Shown here piece after piece: positions 7,608-22,892 of a stretch of DNA of 64,000 bases. The first letter of the stretch is position 1. Each line of letters begins with the position of its first letter. The notes beneath the pieces are model-generated. The model had not been told where the DNA came from, ran no database searches, and was given only the letters and a program-made list of their open reading frames with translations. Source of the DNA: Actinobacteria bacterium IMCC26077 (lineage in GTDB: Bacteria > Actinomycetota > Actinomycetes > Nanopelagicales > Nanopelagicaceae); the NCBI GenBank assembly GCA_002284915.1, contig CP015606.1:558001-622000 (forward strand), written 5' to 3'. The translations under genes and the position numbers were made by a program.

Positions 7608-10600
7608 TTGAAAAACAAATCCCAATCCCCGCATGCCCCACATCGTCTCTCATTCGCAAAGATTCGCGAGCCGCTTGAGGTTCCCAATCTTCTAGCGCTG
7701 CAGGTAGAGAGCATGGACTGGCTCCTAGGTAACGATGCATGGCGTGCGCGTATTGCAAATAGCGCAACTACCAACACCACTCGTGGTGAACTTCCGAATC
7801 AATCGGGTCTCGAGGAGATCTTCGAAGAGATCTCACCTATCGAAGACTTCCAAGGATCGATGAGCCTCTCCTTCCGCGATCATCGCTTCGAACCACCGAA
7901 GTACTCAATCGAAGAGTGCAAGGAGCGCGACATCACTTACAGCGCACCACTCTTCGTCACCGCCGAGTTCATGAATAACGTGACTGGTGAAATCAAGAGC
8001 CAGACCGTGTTCATGGGTGAATTCCCGCTCATGACATCACGCGGCACTTTCATTATCAACGGAACTGAGCGCGTTGTGGTCTCGCAGATTGTTCGTTCAC
8101 CTGGCGTCTACTTCGAGAAAGCTGATCCAGATAAGAGCGCAGACAAAGACACGCTGGTAGGCAAGATCATTCCAAGCCGAGGCGCATGGTTGGAATTCGA
8201 GATTGATAAGAAAGATATGGTCGGTGTTCGCATCGATCGCAAACGAAAGATTCCAGTTACAGTCTTCCTTAAGGCGCTCGGCTGGGATGAAGCTCAGATT
8301 CGGGAACATTTTGGCGACTATGAATCGATGGTCGCGACTCTTGAGAAGGATCACACCGTTACTCAAGACGATGCGCTCCTGGATATCTATCGAAAACTTC
8401 GCCCTGGTGAGCCACCAACTCGTGAAGCAGCACAAACACTTATCGAGAATCTCTACTTCAATCCCAAGCGCTACGACCTTGCCAAAGTTGGTCGTTTCAA
8501 GATCAATAAGAAGCTTGGTACCGATCTCGATCTTCGCAAAGGCCTGTTAACGATTGAAGATATCGTCTGGGCAATCAAGTACTTGGTGAAGATGCATGCA
8601 GGCGAATTGGTTATGGATTCAGTTCGTGGCCAAGTTCGTATCGAGACTGATGACATCGACCACTTTGGAAACCGTCGCCTACGCACCGTTGGTGAGCTGA
8701 TCCAAAATCAGGTTCGCACCGGCCTTTCTCGTATGGAGCGCGTTGTTCGCGAACGCATGACGACCCAAGATGTCGAGGCGATCACGCCGCAGACTCTTAT
8801 TAATATCCGGCCAATCACTGCGAGCATCAAAGAGTTCTTCGGAACCTCTCAGCTCTCACAATTCATGGATCAGACCAACCCACTCTCAGGTCTGACTCAC
8901 AAGCGCCGACTCTCGGCTCTTGGGCCTGGCGGACTCTCGCGCGAGCGTGCTGGCTTCGAAGTTCGTGACGTACACCCTTCGCATTACGGTCGGATGTGTC
9001 CGATTGAAACTCCTGAAGGTCCAAATATTGGTCTTATCGGATCGCTGGCCACCTTCGGTCGAATCACGCCATTTGGTTTCATCGAGACGCCATACCGCAA
9101 GGTCGTCAAGGGCAAGGTAACTGATCACATCGATTACCTCACCGCAGATGAAGAGGATGAGCACATCATCGCTCAGGCGAATGCACCTCTAACTGATTCG
9201 AATCACTTCGCAGAGCCACGTGTGTTGGTTCGCCGTAAGGGTGGAGAGGTCGAATACATCCCGGCAGAAGATGTCGACTATATGGATGTTTCACCACGAC
9301 AGATGGTCTCTGCTGCAACTGCGATGATTCCATTCCTTGAGCACGATGATGCAAACCGTGCGCTCATGGGATCAAACATGATGCGTCAAGCAGTTCCACT
9401 ACTTCGAGCCGAAGCGCCACTTGTTGGTACGGGCATGGAGTTCCGCGCTGCAGTCGATGCTGGCGATGTCATCGTGAGCGAGAAACCAGGTGCGGTCACT
9501 GAAGTCAGTGCTGATGAGATCAAAGTCAGCCATGATGATGGTACTTCTAAGACTTATTACCTATCTAAATTCCGCCGTTCGAATCAAGGCACTTGCTACA
9601 ACCACAAACCGGTTGTCGCTCAAGGTGCACGAGTCGATGCTGGGGATGTTCTTGCAGATGGGCCAAGTACCGACCTTGGCGAATTAGCGCTCGGCAAGAA
9701 CCTACTCGTGGCTTTCATGCCATGGGAAGGTCACAACTACGAAGATGCAATCATCTTGAGCCAACGTCTTGTCCAAGACGATGTCCTCTCATCAATTCAC
9801 ATCGAGGAATATGAAGTAGATGCTCGCGACACCAAGCTAGGTGCTGAAGAGATCACTCGTGATATTCCAAACGTGAGCGAGGAAGTCCTTGCTGATCTCG
9901 ATGAGATGGGAATCATTCGGGTTGGCGCCGATGTAGTGCCAGGCGACATTCTCGTTGGAAAGGTAACGCCAAAGGGCGAAACGGAGCTCACTCCAGAAGA
10001 GCGACTACTTCGTGCAATCTTTGGTGAGAAAGCTCGTGAAGTTCGCGATACCTCACTCAAAGTCCCACACGGTGAGGGCGGTAAGGTCATCGGCGTTAAA
10101 GTCTTCGAAAGCGAAGAGGGCTACGAACTTCCATCTGGGGTTAACCAATTGGTTCGCGTTTATGTCGCGCAGAAGCGGAAGATCCAAGATGGTGACAAGC
10201 TTGCAGGTCGCCACGGAAATAAAGGCGTTATCGCGAAGATCCTTCCAGTCGAAGATATGCCATTCCTCGAAGATGGAACTGCGGTAGATGTCGTACTCAA
10301 TCCACTTGGAGTTCCTGGTCGTATGAACGTTGGCCAGGTGCTAGAGACTCACCTCGGTTGGGTCGCCAAGCAAGGTTGGCAGGTTGAAGGCGATGATGCT
10401 TCGTGGAAGAAGAATCTCAAAGCAATCGGCGCACAAACTGGTAAGCCAGGTACTCGCGTCGCAACACCAGTCTTCGACGGTGCTCGCGAAGATGAGATCA
10501 CCGGACTTCTTGGTTCAACGATGCCCAACCGCGATGGCAACCGAATGGTTGGCGAGAGCGGTAAAGCCCGACTATTCGATGGTCGTAGCGGTGAGCCATA

Positions 10601-11075
10601 TCGCGATCCGATATCGGTTGGATACATGTACATCTTGAAGTTGCTCCACTTGGTCGATGACAAGATTCACGCACGTTCCACCGGTCCATACTCAATGATT
10701 ACTCAGCAGCCACTGGGCGGAAAAGCGCAATTCGGTGGTCAGCGCTTTGGTGAGATGGAGGTGTGGGCGCTCGAGGCGTATGGAGCTGCTTACACACTTC
10801 AAGAACTTCTCACCATCAAATCAGATGACGTTCTTGGTCGCGTGAAGGTTTACGAAGCGATTGTTAAGGGCGAGAACATTCCCGAGCCGGGCATCCCAGA
10901 GTCATTCAAGGTGCTTATCAAGGAAATGCAATCTCTCTGCCTCAATGTTGAAGTCCTTTCCTCCGATGGCGCAGCCATCGAGATGAAGGACACCGATGAA
11001 GAAGTGTTCCGTACCGCAGAAGAGCTCGGCATCAACCTTTCCCGGGTTGAGCCAAGCAGCGTTGAAGAGATCTAG
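7608..11075 (+). CDS. rpoB: DNA-directed RNA polymerase beta subunit
   Basis: From TTG 7608 the protein is 1155 residues. All hallmarks are present: [19 protein letters not shown] near the N-terminus, the rifampicin region [12 protein letters not shown]...[13 protein letters not shown] with the sensitive residues conserved, the [14 protein letters not shown] segment, and the conserved C-terminal [24 protein letters not shown] 7608 is preferred because GGAAGGA lies seven bases upstream and the protein then begins like other actinobacterial RpoB proteins. GTG 7575 and a further in-frame start at 7521 are possible. rpoC follows after 14 bases. Confidence 0.95.
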   Translation: MKNKSQSPHAPHRLSFAKIREPLEVPNLLALQVESMDWLLGNDAWRARIANSATTNTTRGELPNQSGLEEIFEEISPIEDFQGSMSLSFRDHRFEPPKYSIEECKERDITYSAPLFVTAEFMNNVTGEIKSQTVFMGEFPLMTSRGTFIINGTERVVVSQIVRSPGVYFEKADPDKSADKDTLVGKIIPSRGAWLEFEIDKKDMVGVRIDRKRKIPVTVFLKALGWDEAQIREHFGDYESMVATLEKDHTVTQDDALLDIYRKLRPGEPPTREAAQTLIENLYFNPKRYDLAKVGRFKINKKLGTDLDLRKGLLTIEDIVWAIKYLVKMHAGELVMDSVRGQVRIETDDIDHFGNRRLRTVGELIQNQVRTGLSRMERVVRERMTTQDVEAITPQTLINIRPITASIKEFFGTSQLSQFMDQTNPLSGLTHKRRLSALGPGGLSRERAGFEVRDVHPSHYGRMCPIETPEGPNIGLIGSLATFGRITPFGFIETPYRKVVKGKVTDHIDYLTADEEDEHIIAQANAPLTDSNHFAEPRVLVRRKGGEVEYIPAEDVDYMDVSPRQMVSAATAMIPFLEHDDANRALMGSNMMRQAVPLLRAEAPLVGTGMEFRAAVDAGDVIVSEKPGAVTEVSADEIKVSHDDGTSKTYYLSKFRRSNQGTCYNHKPVVAQGARVDAGDVLADGPSTDLGELALGKNLLVAFMPWEGHNYEDAIILSQRLVQDDVLSSIHIEEYEVDARDTKLGAEEITRDIPNVSEEVLADLDEMGIIRVGADVVPGDILVGKVTPKGETELTPEERLLRAIFGEKAREVRDTSLKVPHGEGGKVIGVKVFESEEGYELPSGVNQLVRVYVAQKRKIQDGDKLAGRHGNKGVIAKILPVEDMPFLEDGTAVDVVLNPLGVPGRMNVGQVLETHLGWVAKQGWQVEGDDASWKKNLKAIGAQTGKPGTRVATPVFDGAREDEITGLLGSTMPNRDGNRMVGESGKARLFDGRSGEPYRDPISVGYMYILKLLHLVDDKIHARSTGPYSMITQQPLGGKAQFGGQRFGEMEVWALEAYGAAYTLQELLTIKSDDVLGRVKVYEAIVKGENIPEPGIPESFKVLIKEMQSLCLNVEVLSSDGAAIEMKDTDEEVFRTAEELGINLSRVEPSSVEEI

Positions 11076-11089
11076 GAGAGGCGATACCT

Positions 11090-14913
<3,824 letters not shown>

Positions 14914-14914
<1 letters not shown>

Positions 14915-14940
14915 GCCCCTCCACCAAAGAGGGCCGTTTT
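14914..14940 (+). terminator. rpoC terminator hairpin merging into rpsL promoter
   Basis: GGCCCCTC (14914-14921) pairs with GAGGGCC (14929-14935), with one bulged base, around CACCAAA. GTTTT follows (14936-14940). The last T bases are the first bases of the TTGACC -35 box at 14939, so terminator tail and promoter share DNA. The T-run is short, so efficiency is uncertain. Confidence 0.5.
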
Positions 14941-14968
14941 GACCGGGCGAGAGTGATTCCGTTACTCT
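14939..14968 (+). promoter_or_regulatory. Promoter of rpsL-rpsG-fusA-tuf
   Basis: TTGACC (14939-14944), an 18-base spacer and TACTCT (14963-14968) match the promoter form before rplJ and rplM. An inverted repeat GGGCGAGAGT (14945-14954)/ACTCTCGCCC (14964-14973) fills the spacer and covers the -10 box. As RNA the same repeat would be a hairpin followed by TCTGCCTTTT, a possible second terminator for rpoC. The expected start near 14975 gives a leader of about 177 bases. Confidence 0.62.
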
Positions 14969-14974
14969 CGCCCT

Positions 14975-15151
14975 CTGCCTTTTGTAAGCCAGGCGCTGAA
15001 AACTCACGCGAGATTCTCGGGTGCAGGATTCGATAGCAGGTTCGACACGCCCGACCTCGTGGGTCGGGAGAACCAGTGCGCACGGCGAGCAGAGAGCAAG
15101 TAGTGCACCTGCATTACTTACATATAGAGGTATATAGAGGGAGTCATACGT
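14975..15151 (+). promoter_or_regulatory. Untranslated leader of rpsL
   Basis: No reading frame is supported here. A clear hairpin CCCGACC/GGTCGGG (15050-15068, loop TCGTG) lies in the middle. The 3' end holds ATATAGAG-GTATATAGAGG (15122-15140), a near-copy of the element before secE, then GGGAG as ribosome-binding sequence and ATG 15152. The length and structure suggest an autogenously regulated ribosomal leader, but no known class is recognised. Confidence 0.45.
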
Positions 15152-15526
15152 ATGCCAACGATTGAACAGTTGGTTCGCAAAGGTCGCTCAGATAAGAGCG
15201 CGAAGACGAGCACCCCTGCGTTGAAGGGTTCCCCACAACGTCGTGGCGTCTGCACGCGCGTTTACACAACAACTCCAAAGAAGCCAAACTCTGCGCTCCG
15301 TAAAGTTGCACGTGTCCGTCTGACAAGTGGCATGGAAGTTACTGCATACATTCCAGGAGAAGGCCACAACCTCCAAGAGCACTCAATCGTTCTCGTACGT
15401 GGCGGTCGCGTTAAGGATCTGCCCGGCGTTCGCTACAAAATCATTCGCGGTTCACTCGATACCCAAGGAGTTAAGAATCGCAAGCAAGCACGTAGCCGTT
15501 ACGGAGCAAAGAGGGAGAAGAAGTAA
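15152..15526 (+). CDS. rpsL: Small ribosomal subunit protein uS12
   Basis: S12 sits at the decoding centre and governs accuracy. The 124-residue protein starts [11 protein letters not shown] and contains the [16 protein letters not shown] loop and [13 protein letters not shown] loop; the lysines usually altered in streptomycin resistance are both lysine here, so wild-type sensitivity is predicted. The C-terminus is basic as usual. It is the first gene of the str operon and its last stop base is shared with the rpsG start (TAATG at 15524), so the two are coupled. Confidence 0.98.
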   Translation: MPTIEQLVRKGRSDKSAKTSTPALKGSPQRRGVCTRVYTTTPKKPNSALRKVARVRLTSGMEVTAYIPGEGHNLQEHSIVLVRGGRVKDLPGVRYKIIRGSLDTQGVKNRKQARSRYGAKREKK

Positions 15527-15996
15527 TGCCACGTAAAGGTCCCGCCCCCAAGAGCCCGGTCATCGCAGATCCGGTATACAACTCTCCAGTTGTCACTGCG
15601 TTGATCAACAAAGTTCTCCTACACGGCAAGCGTTCCACCGCTGAGCAGATTGTTTACTCCGCTCTTGAAGGTTGCCGCGATAAGACGCAAGGCGATCCAC
15701 TCATCACCTTGAAGCGCGCTCTCGATAACGTCAAACCAACTCTTGAGGTCCGCAGCCGTCGCGTTGGTGGCGCTACCTACCAAATTCCTGTTGAAGTTAA
15801 GGCTGCGCGCGCAACTGCGCTCGCCCTTCGCTGGCTCGTTGGTTACTCCCGACTACGTCGCGAGAAGTCGATGGCCGAACGTCTTACCAATGAATTAATC
15901 GATGCAAGCAATGGTCTTGGTGCAGCTGTAAAGAAGCGCGAAGACACGCACAAGATGGCAGAGGCAAACAAGGCGTTTGCTCACTACCGCTGGTAA
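15526..15996 (+). CDS. rpsG: Small ribosomal subunit protein uS7
   Basis: S7 nucleates assembly of the 30S head and contacts E-site tRNA. The 156-residue protein begins [11 protein letters not shown] and contains the conserved [20 protein letters not shown] stretch and the LRWLVGYSR helix; its C-terminus [15 protein letters not shown] is typical of bacteria with the 156-residue form. The start overlaps the rpsL stop by one base. The gap to fusA is 16 bases and contains a GGGAGATA ribosome-binding sequence. S7 is a known operon repressor in enterobacteria; no S7 target was recognised here. Confidence 0.98.
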   Translation: MPRKGPAPKSPVIADPVYNSPVVTALINKVLLHGKRSTAEQIVYSALEGCRDKTQGDPLITLKRALDNVKPTLEVRSRRVGGATYQIPVEVKAARATALALRWLVGYSRLRREKSMAERLTNELIDASNGLGAAVKKREDTHKMAEANKAFAHYRW

Positions 15997-16012
15997 TAGG
16001 GAGATATAAAAA

Positions 16013-18115
16013 GTGGCTGTTGATTCAGTAATTGACCTCGCCAAGGTCCGGAACATCGGGATCATGGCTCATATCGACGCGGGTAAAACCACGACAACTG
16101 AGCGAATCCTCTTTTACACCGGCGTGAACTACAAGATTGGTGAAGTTCACGAAGGCGCTGCCACCATGGACTGGATGGAGCAAGAGCAAGAGCGCGGAAT
16201 CACTATTACCTCCGCTGCTACCACCTGCTTCTGGAATGACCATCTCATCAACATCATCGATACCCCTGGCCACGTAGATTTCACCGTTGAGGTTGAGCGC
16301 TCACTTCGCGTTCTCGATGGCGCCGTTGCAGTATTCGATGGCGTTGCTGGCGTCGAGCCACAATCTGAGACTGTCTGGCGTCAAGCAGACAAGTACAAGG
16401 TTCCAAGAATTTGTTTCGTGAACAAACTCGATCGCACTGGTGCGAACTTCGATATGTGCGTCGGCATGATCAAGTCTCGACTCAATGCGACACCGCTCGT
16501 GCTCCAAATGCCAATCGGCGCTGAAGCTGATTTCCAAGGCGTTGTCGATCTCATCGCCATGAAGGCTCTCGTCTGGCCTGGCGAAACGAAGAAGGGCGAG
16601 GATTACATCGTCGAAGAGATCCCAGCTGATCTCAAAGCGAAGGCTGATGAAGCTCGCCACCTACTCGTGGAGACTCTCGCTGAAGCTGATGATGCGATTA
16701 TGGAGAAGTACCTCGAAGGTCAAGACCTCTCTGAAGCTGAGATCATCGCTGGTATTCGTCGCGCAACTTTGGGCGACAAGCTCACGCCAGTTCTCACCGG
16801 TTCTGCATTCAAGAACAAAGGCGTCCAGCCGATGCTCGATGCTGTAACTCGTTATCTACCAAGCCCACTCGATGTCGCAGCGATTGTCGGACATAAGCAG
16901 GGCGATTCCTCAGTTGAGATCACTCGTAAGCCTGATCCGAAAGAGCCGTTCTCGGCACTTGCTTTCAAGATCATGAGCGACCCACACCTTGGCAAGCTCA
17001 CTTTTGTTCGAGTCTATTCAGGAACTCTCACCGCTGGTGATCAAGTCCTAAACTCGACGAAAGATCGCAAAGAGCGAATTGGCAAGATTTATCAGATGCA
17101 CGCAAATAAGCGGGAAGAGCGTGAGACTGCAACTGCCGGAATGATCATCGCGGTCATGGGTCTTAAAGACACCACCACTGGCGAGACGCTCTGCGATTCA
17201 TCAAACCCAGTAATTCTCGAATCGATGGAGTTCCCCGATCCAGTTCTGCATATTGCCATCGAGCCAAAGACCAAGGGCGATCAAGAGAAACTTGGCACTG
17301 CGATCCAGCGCCTAGCTGAAGAAGATCCAACATTCCACGTTCGCACCGACGAAGAGACCGGTCAAACGATCATCGCCGGCATGGGCGAGCTTCACCTTGA
17401 GATCCTCGTCGATCGCATGCGTCGCGAATTCAAAGTCGAGGCAAACGTTGGTAAGCCACAGGTTGCCTACCGCGAAACGCTCCGTAAGGCCGTTGAGCGT
17501 CACGACTACACCCACAAGAAACAAACTGGTGGTTCTGGTCAATTCGCAAAAATTCAAATTGCTCTTCATCCACTCGAGCCAGGCAAAGAAGGCGGCTACG
17601 AGTTCGTAAACAAGATCACTGGTGGACGCGTACCGCGGGAGTACATCCCTTCGGTCGATGCCGGATGCCAAGAGGCGATGCAATCTGGTCCGCTCGCCGG
17701 CTATCCATTAACAGATGTACAAGTCACTCTTCTTGATGGCGCATACCACGATGTTGATTCATCGGAGTTGGCCTTCAAGATTGCTGGAATCGCAGCATTT
17801 AAGGAAGCAGCGAAGCTTGCTAACCCTGCATTGCTCGAACCAGTGATGTCTGTCGAAGTCATTACCCCTGAAGATTTCATGGGCGATGTCATCGGCGACC
17901 TCAACTCACGCCGTGGCCAAATTCAGGCTATGGATGAGCGATCAGGTGCTCGCGTTGTTCGCGCCCTTGTTCCACTCTCGGAGATGTTCGGCTACGTCGG
18001 AGATCTTCGAAGCAAGACACAAGGTCGTGCCAGCTACAGCATGCAATTTGACTCATATGCAGAAGTTCCTGCAGCTGTGTCAAAGGAGATCATTGCAAAG
18101 GTCCGGGGCGAGTAG
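16013..18115 (+). CDS. fusA: Elongation factor G
   Basis: EF-G drives translocation and, with RRF, ribosome recycling. The 700-residue protein has the G1 loop [13 protein letters not shown] near residue 20, switch [19 protein letters not shown], and domains II-V with [15 protein letters not shown] in domain IV and the C-terminal [11 protein letters not shown]. Start is GTG 16013 after GGGAGAT. Only one copy is in the window, directly before tuf as in the standard str operon. A GTG start for a very abundant protein is common in this genome (tuf also uses GTG). Confidence 0.98.
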   Translation: MAVDSVIDLAKVRNIGIMAHIDAGKTTTTERILFYTGVNYKIGEVHEGAATMDWMEQEQERGITITSAATTCFWNDHLINIIDTPGHVDFTVEVERSLRVLDGAVAVFDGVAGVEPQSETVWRQADKYKVPRICFVNKLDRTGANFDMCVGMIKSRLNATPLVLQMPIGAEADFQGVVDLIAMKALVWPGETKKGEDYIVEEIPADLKAKADEARHLLVETLAEADDAIMEKYLEGQDLSEAEIIAGIRRATLGDKLTPVLTGSAFKNKGVQPMLDAVTRYLPSPLDVAAIVGHKQGDSSVEITRKPDPKEPFSALAFKIMSDPHLGKLTFVRVYSGTLTAGDQVLNSTKDRKERIGKIYQMHANKREERETATAGMIIAVMGLKDTTTGETLCDSSNPVILESMEFPDPVLHIAIEPKTKGDQEKLGTAIQRLAEEDPTFHVRTDEETGQTIIAGMGELHLEILVDRMRREFKVEANVGKPQVAYRETLRKAVERHDYTHKKQTGGSGQFAKIQIALHPLEPGKEGGYEFVNKITGGRVPREYIPSVDAGCQEAMQSGPLAGYPLTDVQVTLLDGAYHDVDSSELAFKIAGIAAFKEAAKLANPALLEPVMSVEVITPEDFMGDVIGDLNSRRGQIQAMDERSGARVVRALVPLSEMFGYVGDLRSKTQGRASYSMQFDSYAEVPAAVSKEIIAKVRGE

Positions 18116-18158
18116 TCCTACCAATAGTTCAACTACACCGATTCAATAGGAGGTCACA

Positions 18159-19352
18159 GTGGCGAAGGCGAAGTTCGAACGTACGAAGCCGCACGTCAAT
18201 ATCGGCACCATCGGTCACATTGACCACGGTAAGACCACTCTTACTGCGGCAATTTCCAAGGTGCTTCACGACAAGTATCCAGATGTAAACCCATTCACGC
18301 CTTTCGATCAGATCGATAAGGCTCCAGAAGAGCGTCAACGCGGTATCACGATCTCGATCGCACACATCGAGTATCAGACCGAGAAGCGCCACTATGCGCA
18401 CGTTGACTGCCCAGGTCACGCCGACTACATCAAAAACATGATCACTGGTGCTGCACAGATGGACGGAGCAATCCTCGTCGTCGCTGCAACTGATGGTCCA
18501 ATGCCTCAGACCAAGGAGCACGTTCTCCTTGCTCGCCAGGTAGGCGTTCCTGCAATCGTCGTCGCACTTAATAAGTCCGACATGGTTGATGATGCTGAAA
18601 TCCTCGAGCTCGTCGAGATGGAAGTTCGTGAACTTCTCTCGCTATACGAGTTCCCAGGCGACGACACTCCAATCGTCCGCGTCTCCGCACTCAAGGCTCT
18701 CGAAGGAGATGCCAAGTGGGCAGATGCGCTCATGGAGTTGATGGGCGCTGTTGATGACTTTATTCCAACCCCTGAGCGTGAGATCGATAAGCCATTCCTC
18801 ATGCCAGTTGAAGATGTCTTCACCATCACCGGTCGCGGAACTGTTGTTACCGGCCGTATTGAGCGTGGCATCGTCAAGGTCAACGAAGAAATCGAAATCG
18901 TTGGTATCCGTCCAGATTCACAGAAGACCACCGTCACCGGTGTTGAAATGTTCCGCAAGTTGCTCGACGAAGGTCGCGCTGGCGAGAACGTCGGCCTTCT
19001 TCTTCGTGGAACCAAGCGTGAAGATGTCGAGCGCGGACAGGTTTGCTGCAAGCCTGGCTCGATCACTCCACACACCGATTTCGACGCATCCGTTTACATC
19101 CTTTCAAAGGATGAAGGCGGACGTCACACTCCATTCTTCAATAACTACCGTCCACAGTTCTACTTCCGTACCACCGATGTCACTGGCATCGTCACGCTAC
19201 CGGGTGGAACTGAAATGGTTATGCCTGGCGACAACACTGAGATGGCCGTTGCGCTCATCCAGCCAATCGCTATGGAAGAGGGATTGCGCTTTGCAATCCG
19301 CGAAGGTGGCCGCACCGTTGGTGCAGGTCGCGTAACCAAGATCAAGAAGTAA
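18159..19352 (+). CDS. tuf: Elongation factor Tu
   Basis: EF-Tu delivers aminoacyl-tRNA to the ribosome. The 397-residue protein has [14 protein letters not shown] (G1), the effector region [18 protein letters not shown] (G3), NKSDM (G4), and domains II/III ending [13 protein letters not shown]. The start GTG 18159 has a strong AGGAGG sequence with ideal spacing. It ends the str operon; the 56 bases to rpsJ hold an A-run and a GGAAAGGAGGGCGAGGAG ribosome-binding stretch but no clear hairpin, so transcription may continue into the S10 cluster. Confidence 0.98.
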   Translation: MAKAKFERTKPHVNIGTIGHIDHGKTTLTAAISKVLHDKYPDVNPFTPFDQIDKAPEERQRGITISIAHIEYQTEKRHYAHVDCPGHADYIKNMITGAAQMDGAILVVAATDGPMPQTKEHVLLARQVGVPAIVVALNKSDMVDDAEILELVEMEVRELLSLYEFPGDDTPIVRVSALKALEGDAKWADALMELMGAVDDFIPTPEREIDKPFLMPVEDVFTITGRGTVVTGRIERGIVKVNEEIEIVGIRPDSQKTTVTGVEMFRKLLDEGRAGENVGLLLRGTKREDVERGQVCCKPGSITPHTDFDASVYILSKDEGGRHTPFFNNYRPQFYFRTTDVTGIVTLPGGTEMVMPGDNTEMAVALIQPIAMEEGLRFAIREGGRTVGAGRVTKIKK

Positions 19353-19408
19353 TTAAGTAATCCAAAAAAAAGTTAACTAGACGCGAAGCGGAAAGGAGGG
19401 CGAGGAGT

Positions 19409-19717
19409 ATGGCGGGTCAGAAGATTCGAATTCGACTCAAGGCCTACGACCACGAGGTAATCGATACCTCGGCGAAGAAAATCGTCGAGACTGTCGAACG
19501 TACCGGTGCAAAGGTTGCAGGTCCTGTCCCACTACCCACAGAGCGAAATACGTACTGCGTAATTCGTTCGCCCCATAAGTACAAGGACAGTCGTGAGCAT
19601 TTTGAAATGCGCACCCATAAGCGTTTGATCGACATCCTCGATCCCACGCCCAAGACTGTTGATTCCTTGATGCGCCTCGACCTCCCCGCTGGCGTCGACA
19701 TTGAGATTAAGTTGTAG
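19409..19717 (+). CDS. rpsJ: Small ribosomal subunit protein uS10
   Basis: S10 is part of the 30S head and also, as NusE, joins NusB in antitermination and contacts NusG. The 102-residue protein begins [19 protein letters not shown] and has the conserved loop [24 protein letters not shown] split over its middle, ending AGVDIEIKL. The ribosome-binding sequence is very strong. It is the first gene of the S10 cluster, 11 bases before rplC, with no room for an L4-type leader of the enterobacterial kind. Confidence 0.97.
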   Translation: MAGQKIRIRLKAYDHEVIDTSAKKIVETVERTGAKVAGPVPLPTERNTYCVIRSPHKYKDSREHFEMRTHKRLIDILDPTPKTVDSLMRLDLPAGVDIEIKL

Positions 19718-19728
19718 GAGAGCGAACC

Positions 19729-20415
19729 ATGGCTAACACTGCTAATTCATCTACTACAGCGATTGCGACCCGTAAAGGCATTCTCGGCACCAAGCTGGGA
19801 ATGACGCAGATCTTCGATGCGAATAACCACATCGTGCCCGTCACTGTTGTGCAAGCTGGACCATGCGTAGTCACTCAAGTCCGCACCCTTGAGAACGATG
19901 GCTATAGCGCAATCCAACTCGCCTTTGGCGCAATCGATCCTCGTAAAGTTTCCAAACCACTAGTTGGTCACTTCGCAAAGGCAGGCGCAACGCCACGTCG
20001 TTACGTGGCGGAGATCCGCACCGATAAGGCAGGCGAATACACCGTTGGTGACGAAGTCACCGCTGAAGTCTTCGCCGAGGGTGAGATCGTTGATGTCACC
20101 GGCACGTCAATCGGTAAGGGCCATGCCGGTGTTATGAAGCGCCACGGTTTCGGTGGTATCGGAGCATCGCACGGTGTTGATCGTAAGCACCGCATGCCCG
20201 GTTCGATCGGCGCTTGCGCGACACCAGGTCGCGTATTCAAGGGCCTTCGAATGTCCGGACGGATGGGCTTCGATCGCGTCACCACAATGAATCTCACCGT
20301 TGCTCGCATCGACGCAGCGAAAGGCCTCATCTTGATTAAGGGTTCGGTCCCTGGTCCAGATGGCGGCCTAGTCATGATTCGTTCTGCCGCTAAGACCATC
20401 GGGGCGGGTGCATAA
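19729..20415 (+). CDS. rplC: Large ribosomal subunit protein uL3
   Basis: L3 is an early assembly protein reaching the peptidyl-transferase centre. The 228-residue protein carries the conserved [15 protein letters not shown] segment and [17 protein letters not shown], with the Gln/His-rich tip near the active site. The first dozen residues ([14 protein letters not shown]) are a short Ser/Thr-rich extension before the standard [13 protein letters not shown] start; a later start is not obvious because the upstream ATG has AGGAGAG in place. It overlaps no neighbour and is two bases from rplD. Confidence 0.96.
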   Translation: MANTANSSTTAIATRKGILGTKLGMTQIFDANNHIVPVTVVQAGPCVVTQVRTLENDGYSAIQLAFGAIDPRKVSKPLVGHFAKAGATPRRYVAEIRTDKAGEYTVGDEVTAEVFAEGEIVDVTGTSIGKGHAGVMKRHGFGGIGASHGVDRKHRMPGSIGACATPGRVFKGLRMSGRMGFDRVTTMNLTVARIDAAKGLILIKGSVPGPDGGLVMIRSAAKTIGAGA

Positions 20416-20417
20416 CG

Positions 20418-21080
20418 ATGTCGCTAACACTCACTATTAAAGATGCATCAGGTAAGGCAGCAGGTTCGATCGATCTTCCTGCAGATGTCTTCGATGTACA
20501 GACAAATGTTCCGCTTATTCACCAAGTTGTCACAGCGCAACTTGCCGCCGCACGCCAAGGAACCCACAAGGCAAAAAATCGTGGCGAAGTCAGTGGTGGC
20601 GGTAAGAAACCGTTTAAGCAGAAGGGAACTGGTCGCGCCCGACAAGGCTCGACTCGTTCACCAAACCAACGCCATGGTGGCGTTGCCCACGGTCCAGTTC
20701 CTCGCACTTACGAGCAACGGACTCCCAAGAAGATGATTGCAGCTGCCCTCCGTGGCCTGCTCTCTGATCGTGCTCGTAACGCACGTATCCATGTTGTGTC
20801 TGAAGTTCTCCCCAGCGAGAGCCCAACGACCAAGGGTGCGATTGCTGCAGTCCGCCAATTCTCGAATCGCAAGCGGTTACTCGTAGTAGTAGCTCGCCAC
20901 GAAGAAGATGCCTGGCGTTCACTTCGCAATGCGACCGATCTCCACCTAATCGTCTGGGATCAGCTCAATGCCTATGACGTCGTCGTCGCCGACGATGTCG
21001 TATTCACCAAAGCTGCTATCGAAGATTTCATCGCAGCTCGATCAATCAACGCTGCAGCGAAAGTTGAGGTCAGCGCATGA
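20418..21080 (+). CDS. rplD: Large ribosomal subunit protein uL4
   Basis: L4 lines the exit tunnel and, in some bacteria, represses the S10 operon. The 220-residue protein has the extended tunnel loop [19 protein letters not shown] near residues 74-92 and the C-terminal Rossmann-like domain with [19 protein letters not shown]. It overlaps the rplW start by four bases (ATGA at 21077). The length is typical of actinobacteria, and nothing odd is seen. Confidence 0.97.
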   Translation: MSLTLTIKDASGKAAGSIDLPADVFDVQTNVPLIHQVVTAQLAAARQGTHKAKNRGEVSGGGKKPFKQKGTGRARQGSTRSPNQRHGGVAHGPVPRTYEQRTPKKMIAAALRGLLSDRARNARIHVVSEVLPSESPTTKGAIAAVRQFSNRKRLLVVVARHEEDAWRSLRNATDLHLIVWDQLNAYDVVVADDVVFTKAAIEDFIAARSINAAAKVEVSA

Positions 21081-21373
21081 GCCGCGATTACCGTTCAGTT
21101 CTCCTCTCACCAGTTGTCTCTGAGAAGTCATACAGCTTGTTAGATCAGAACAAATACACATTCCTTGTTGCACCTGATGCAAACAAGACCGAGATCAAGA
21201 TTGCTGTTGAGAAGGTTTTTGGTGTTCGTGTACTTCGCGTTAACACTTTGAATCGCACCGGCAAGAGTCTGCGCAATCGTTTTGGAACCGGAAAGCGAAG
21301 CGATACCAAGCGTGCAATCGTTCAAGTTGCACCTGGCGATCGCATCGACATCTTCGGCGGACCGGTTAACTAG
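21077..21373 (+). CDS. rplW: Large ribosomal subunit protein uL23
   Basis: L23 is the docking site for trigger factor and SRP at the tunnel exit. The 98-residue protein has [21 protein letters not shown] split across residues 13-33 and the [17 protein letters not shown] core. The basic loop [21 protein letters not shown] is in place. ATG 21077 overlaps the rplD stop, and 18 bases with GAGTGAGGA lead into rplB. Confidence 0.96.
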   Translation: MSRDYRSVLLSPVVSEKSYSLLDQNKYTFLVAPDANKTEIKIAVEKVFGVRVLRVNTLNRTGKSLRNRFGTGKRSDTKRAIVQVAPGDRIDIFGGPVN

Positions 21374-21391
21374 GGCGAGTGAGGAACTAAC

Positions 21392-22225
21392 ATGGGTATC
21401 CGTAAGTACAAGCCGACGACTCCAGGTCGCCGTGGCGCAAGCGTCTCTGACTTTGTCGAGATTACGCGCGCAGAGCCTGAGAAATCACTCATCCGGCCTA
21501 TCAACTCAAAGGGTGGACGTAACAACCAAGGTCGCGTCACTGCTCGCCATCAAGGTGGCGGCCACAAGCGCGCCTATCGTGTTATCGATTTCCTTCGCAA
21601 TGATAAAGATGGTGTTCCTGCGACAGTTGCACATATTGAGTACGACCCAAATCGCAGCGCACGTATCGCTCTTCTCCATTATGCAGATGGCGAGAAGCGT
21701 TACATCATCGCTCCAGTGAACCTTGAGCAAGGCGCCGCCATTGAGAATGGTCCAAGCGCTGACATCAAGCCTGGCAACAATCTCCCACTTCGTAACATCC
21801 CAGTCGGTACCGTCGTACACGCAATCGAAATTCGCCCAGGTGGCGGCGCAAAGATCGCACGCTCTGCTGGCGCTGCGGTTCAGCTCGTCGCGAAAGAGGG
21901 AAGCTGGGCGCAACTTCGTATGCCATCTGGCGAGGTCCGCAATGTCGATGTCCGCTGCCGTGCAACGGTTGGTTCAGTAGGAAATGCTGAGCAATCGAAT
22001 ATCAATTACGGAAAAGCTGGTCGCATGCGCTGGAAGGGCCGTCGTCCAACGGTTCGTGGTGTTGTTATGAACCCAGTAGATCACCCACATGGTGGTGGTG
22101 AAGGCCGTACCTCCGGTGGCCGACATCCAGTCTCGCCATGGGGACAACCCGAGGGTCGCACCCGAAAGAAGAAGGCAAGCGATGCACAAATTGTCCGCCG
22201 TCGTCCAAAGAACAAGAAGCGATAG
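21392..22225 (+). CDS. rplB: Large ribosomal subunit protein uL2
   Basis: L2 is essential for subunit association and peptidyl transfer. The 277-residue protein has the N-terminal [13 protein letters not shown], the SH3-like core around [23 protein letters not shown], and the C-terminal signature [17 protein letters not shown] with the conserved histidine. Its tail is strongly basic (KNKKR). Spacing to rpsS is nine bases with an AGGAG ribosome-binding sequence. Confidence 0.98.
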   Translation: MGIRKYKPTTPGRRGASVSDFVEITRAEPEKSLIRPINSKGGRNNQGRVTARHQGGGHKRAYRVIDFLRNDKDGVPATVAHIEYDPNRSARIALLHYADGEKRYIIAPVNLEQGAAIENGPSADIKPGNNLPLRNIPVGTVVHAIEIRPGGGAKIARSAGAAVQLVAKEGSWAQLRMPSGEVRNVDVRCRATVGSVGNAEQSNINYGKAGRMRWKGRRPTVRGVVMNPVDHPHGGGEGRTSGGRHPVSPWGQPEGRTRKKKASDAQIVRRRPKNKKR

Positions 22226-22234
22226 GAGCCCTAA

Positions 22235-22516
22235 ATGCCACGTAGTTTGAAAAAGGGTCCTTTTGTGGATTCACATTTGACGAAGAAGGTTGCTCTTCAA
22301 AATGAGAAGAACACTAAAAACGTCATTAAGACCTGGTCACGTCGTTCCATGATCACTCCAGACATGATTGGCCACACCATCGCTGTTCACGATGGACGTA
22401 AGCACATTCCAGTCTTTATCACCGAAGCGATGATCGGTCACAAGTTGGGCGAATTCGCACCAACTCGTACCTTCAAGGGTCACGTCAAGAGCGATGGGAA
22501 GGCAAAGAATGGCTAA
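22235..22516 (+). CDS. rpsS: Small ribosomal subunit protein uS19
   Basis: S19 forms the S13-S19 pair in the 30S head. The 93-residue protein starts [15 protein letters not shown], contains the conserved [22 protein letters not shown] run and ends [14 protein letters not shown]. The final codons overlap the rplV start at 22509 by eight bases, so ribosomes finishing rpsS may reinitiate. Length and sequence are normal. Confidence 0.97.
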   Translation: MPRSLKKGPFVDSHLTKKVALQNEKNTKNVIKTWSRRSMITPDMIGHTIAVHDGRKHIPVFITEAMIGHKLGEFAPTRTFKGHVKSDGKAKNG

Positions 22517-22892
22517 CCAACATGTAGTCACTGCGCGCGCAGTCCTTCGTGATGTTCGCATCACCCCACAAAAAGCTCGTCGCGTCATCGATCTCATTCG
22601 TGGTCAAAAGGCTGATGAAGCGCTGACAATCTTGAAGTTTGCTCCGCAAGCTGCTGGCGAGGTCTTTCATAAGCTCCTGGCTTCCGCAGTTGCCAATGCA
22701 AAGCAACAGGATCCTGCGATTCGCGATGCCTCTGAGCTCTATGTCACCGAGGCTTTTGTCGATGGGGGAGTAACGCTTAAGCGTTTCCGTCCACGTGCCC
22801 AAGGCCGTGCCTATCGCATCGATAAGCGAACCAGCCACATCACCATCGTTGTTTCAGAGATATCGCAGCCTTCAGAAAGGAGCGCCAAGTAA
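22509..22892 (+). CDS. rplV: Large ribosomal subunit protein uL22
   Basis: L22 lines the exit tunnel next to L4. The 127-residue protein shows the VTPQKARRV-like motif [21 protein letters not shown] and the beta-hairpin with [18 protein letters not shown], the macrolide-relevant loop. ATG 22509 gives the usual [16 protein letters not shown] start. A start at 22494 would add five residues inside rpsS and lacks family support. Its stop shares a base with the rpsC start. Confidence 0.95.
   Translation: MANQHVVTARAVLRDVRITPQKARRVIDLIRGQKADEALTILKFAPQAAGEVFHKLLASAVANAKQQDPAIRDASELYVTEAFVDGGVTLKRFRPRAQGRAYRIDKRTSHITIVVSEISQPSERSAK

Noticed and set aside
7189-7767. 192-codon minus-strand open frame across rplL and the rpoB leader
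   Set aside because: It covers the rplL coding region and a hairpin-rich leader; the translation is low complexity and resembles nothing known.
18506-19075. 189-codon minus-strand frame inside tuf
   Set aside because: It is a Ser/Arg-rich shadow of the tuf reading frame without a start signal.
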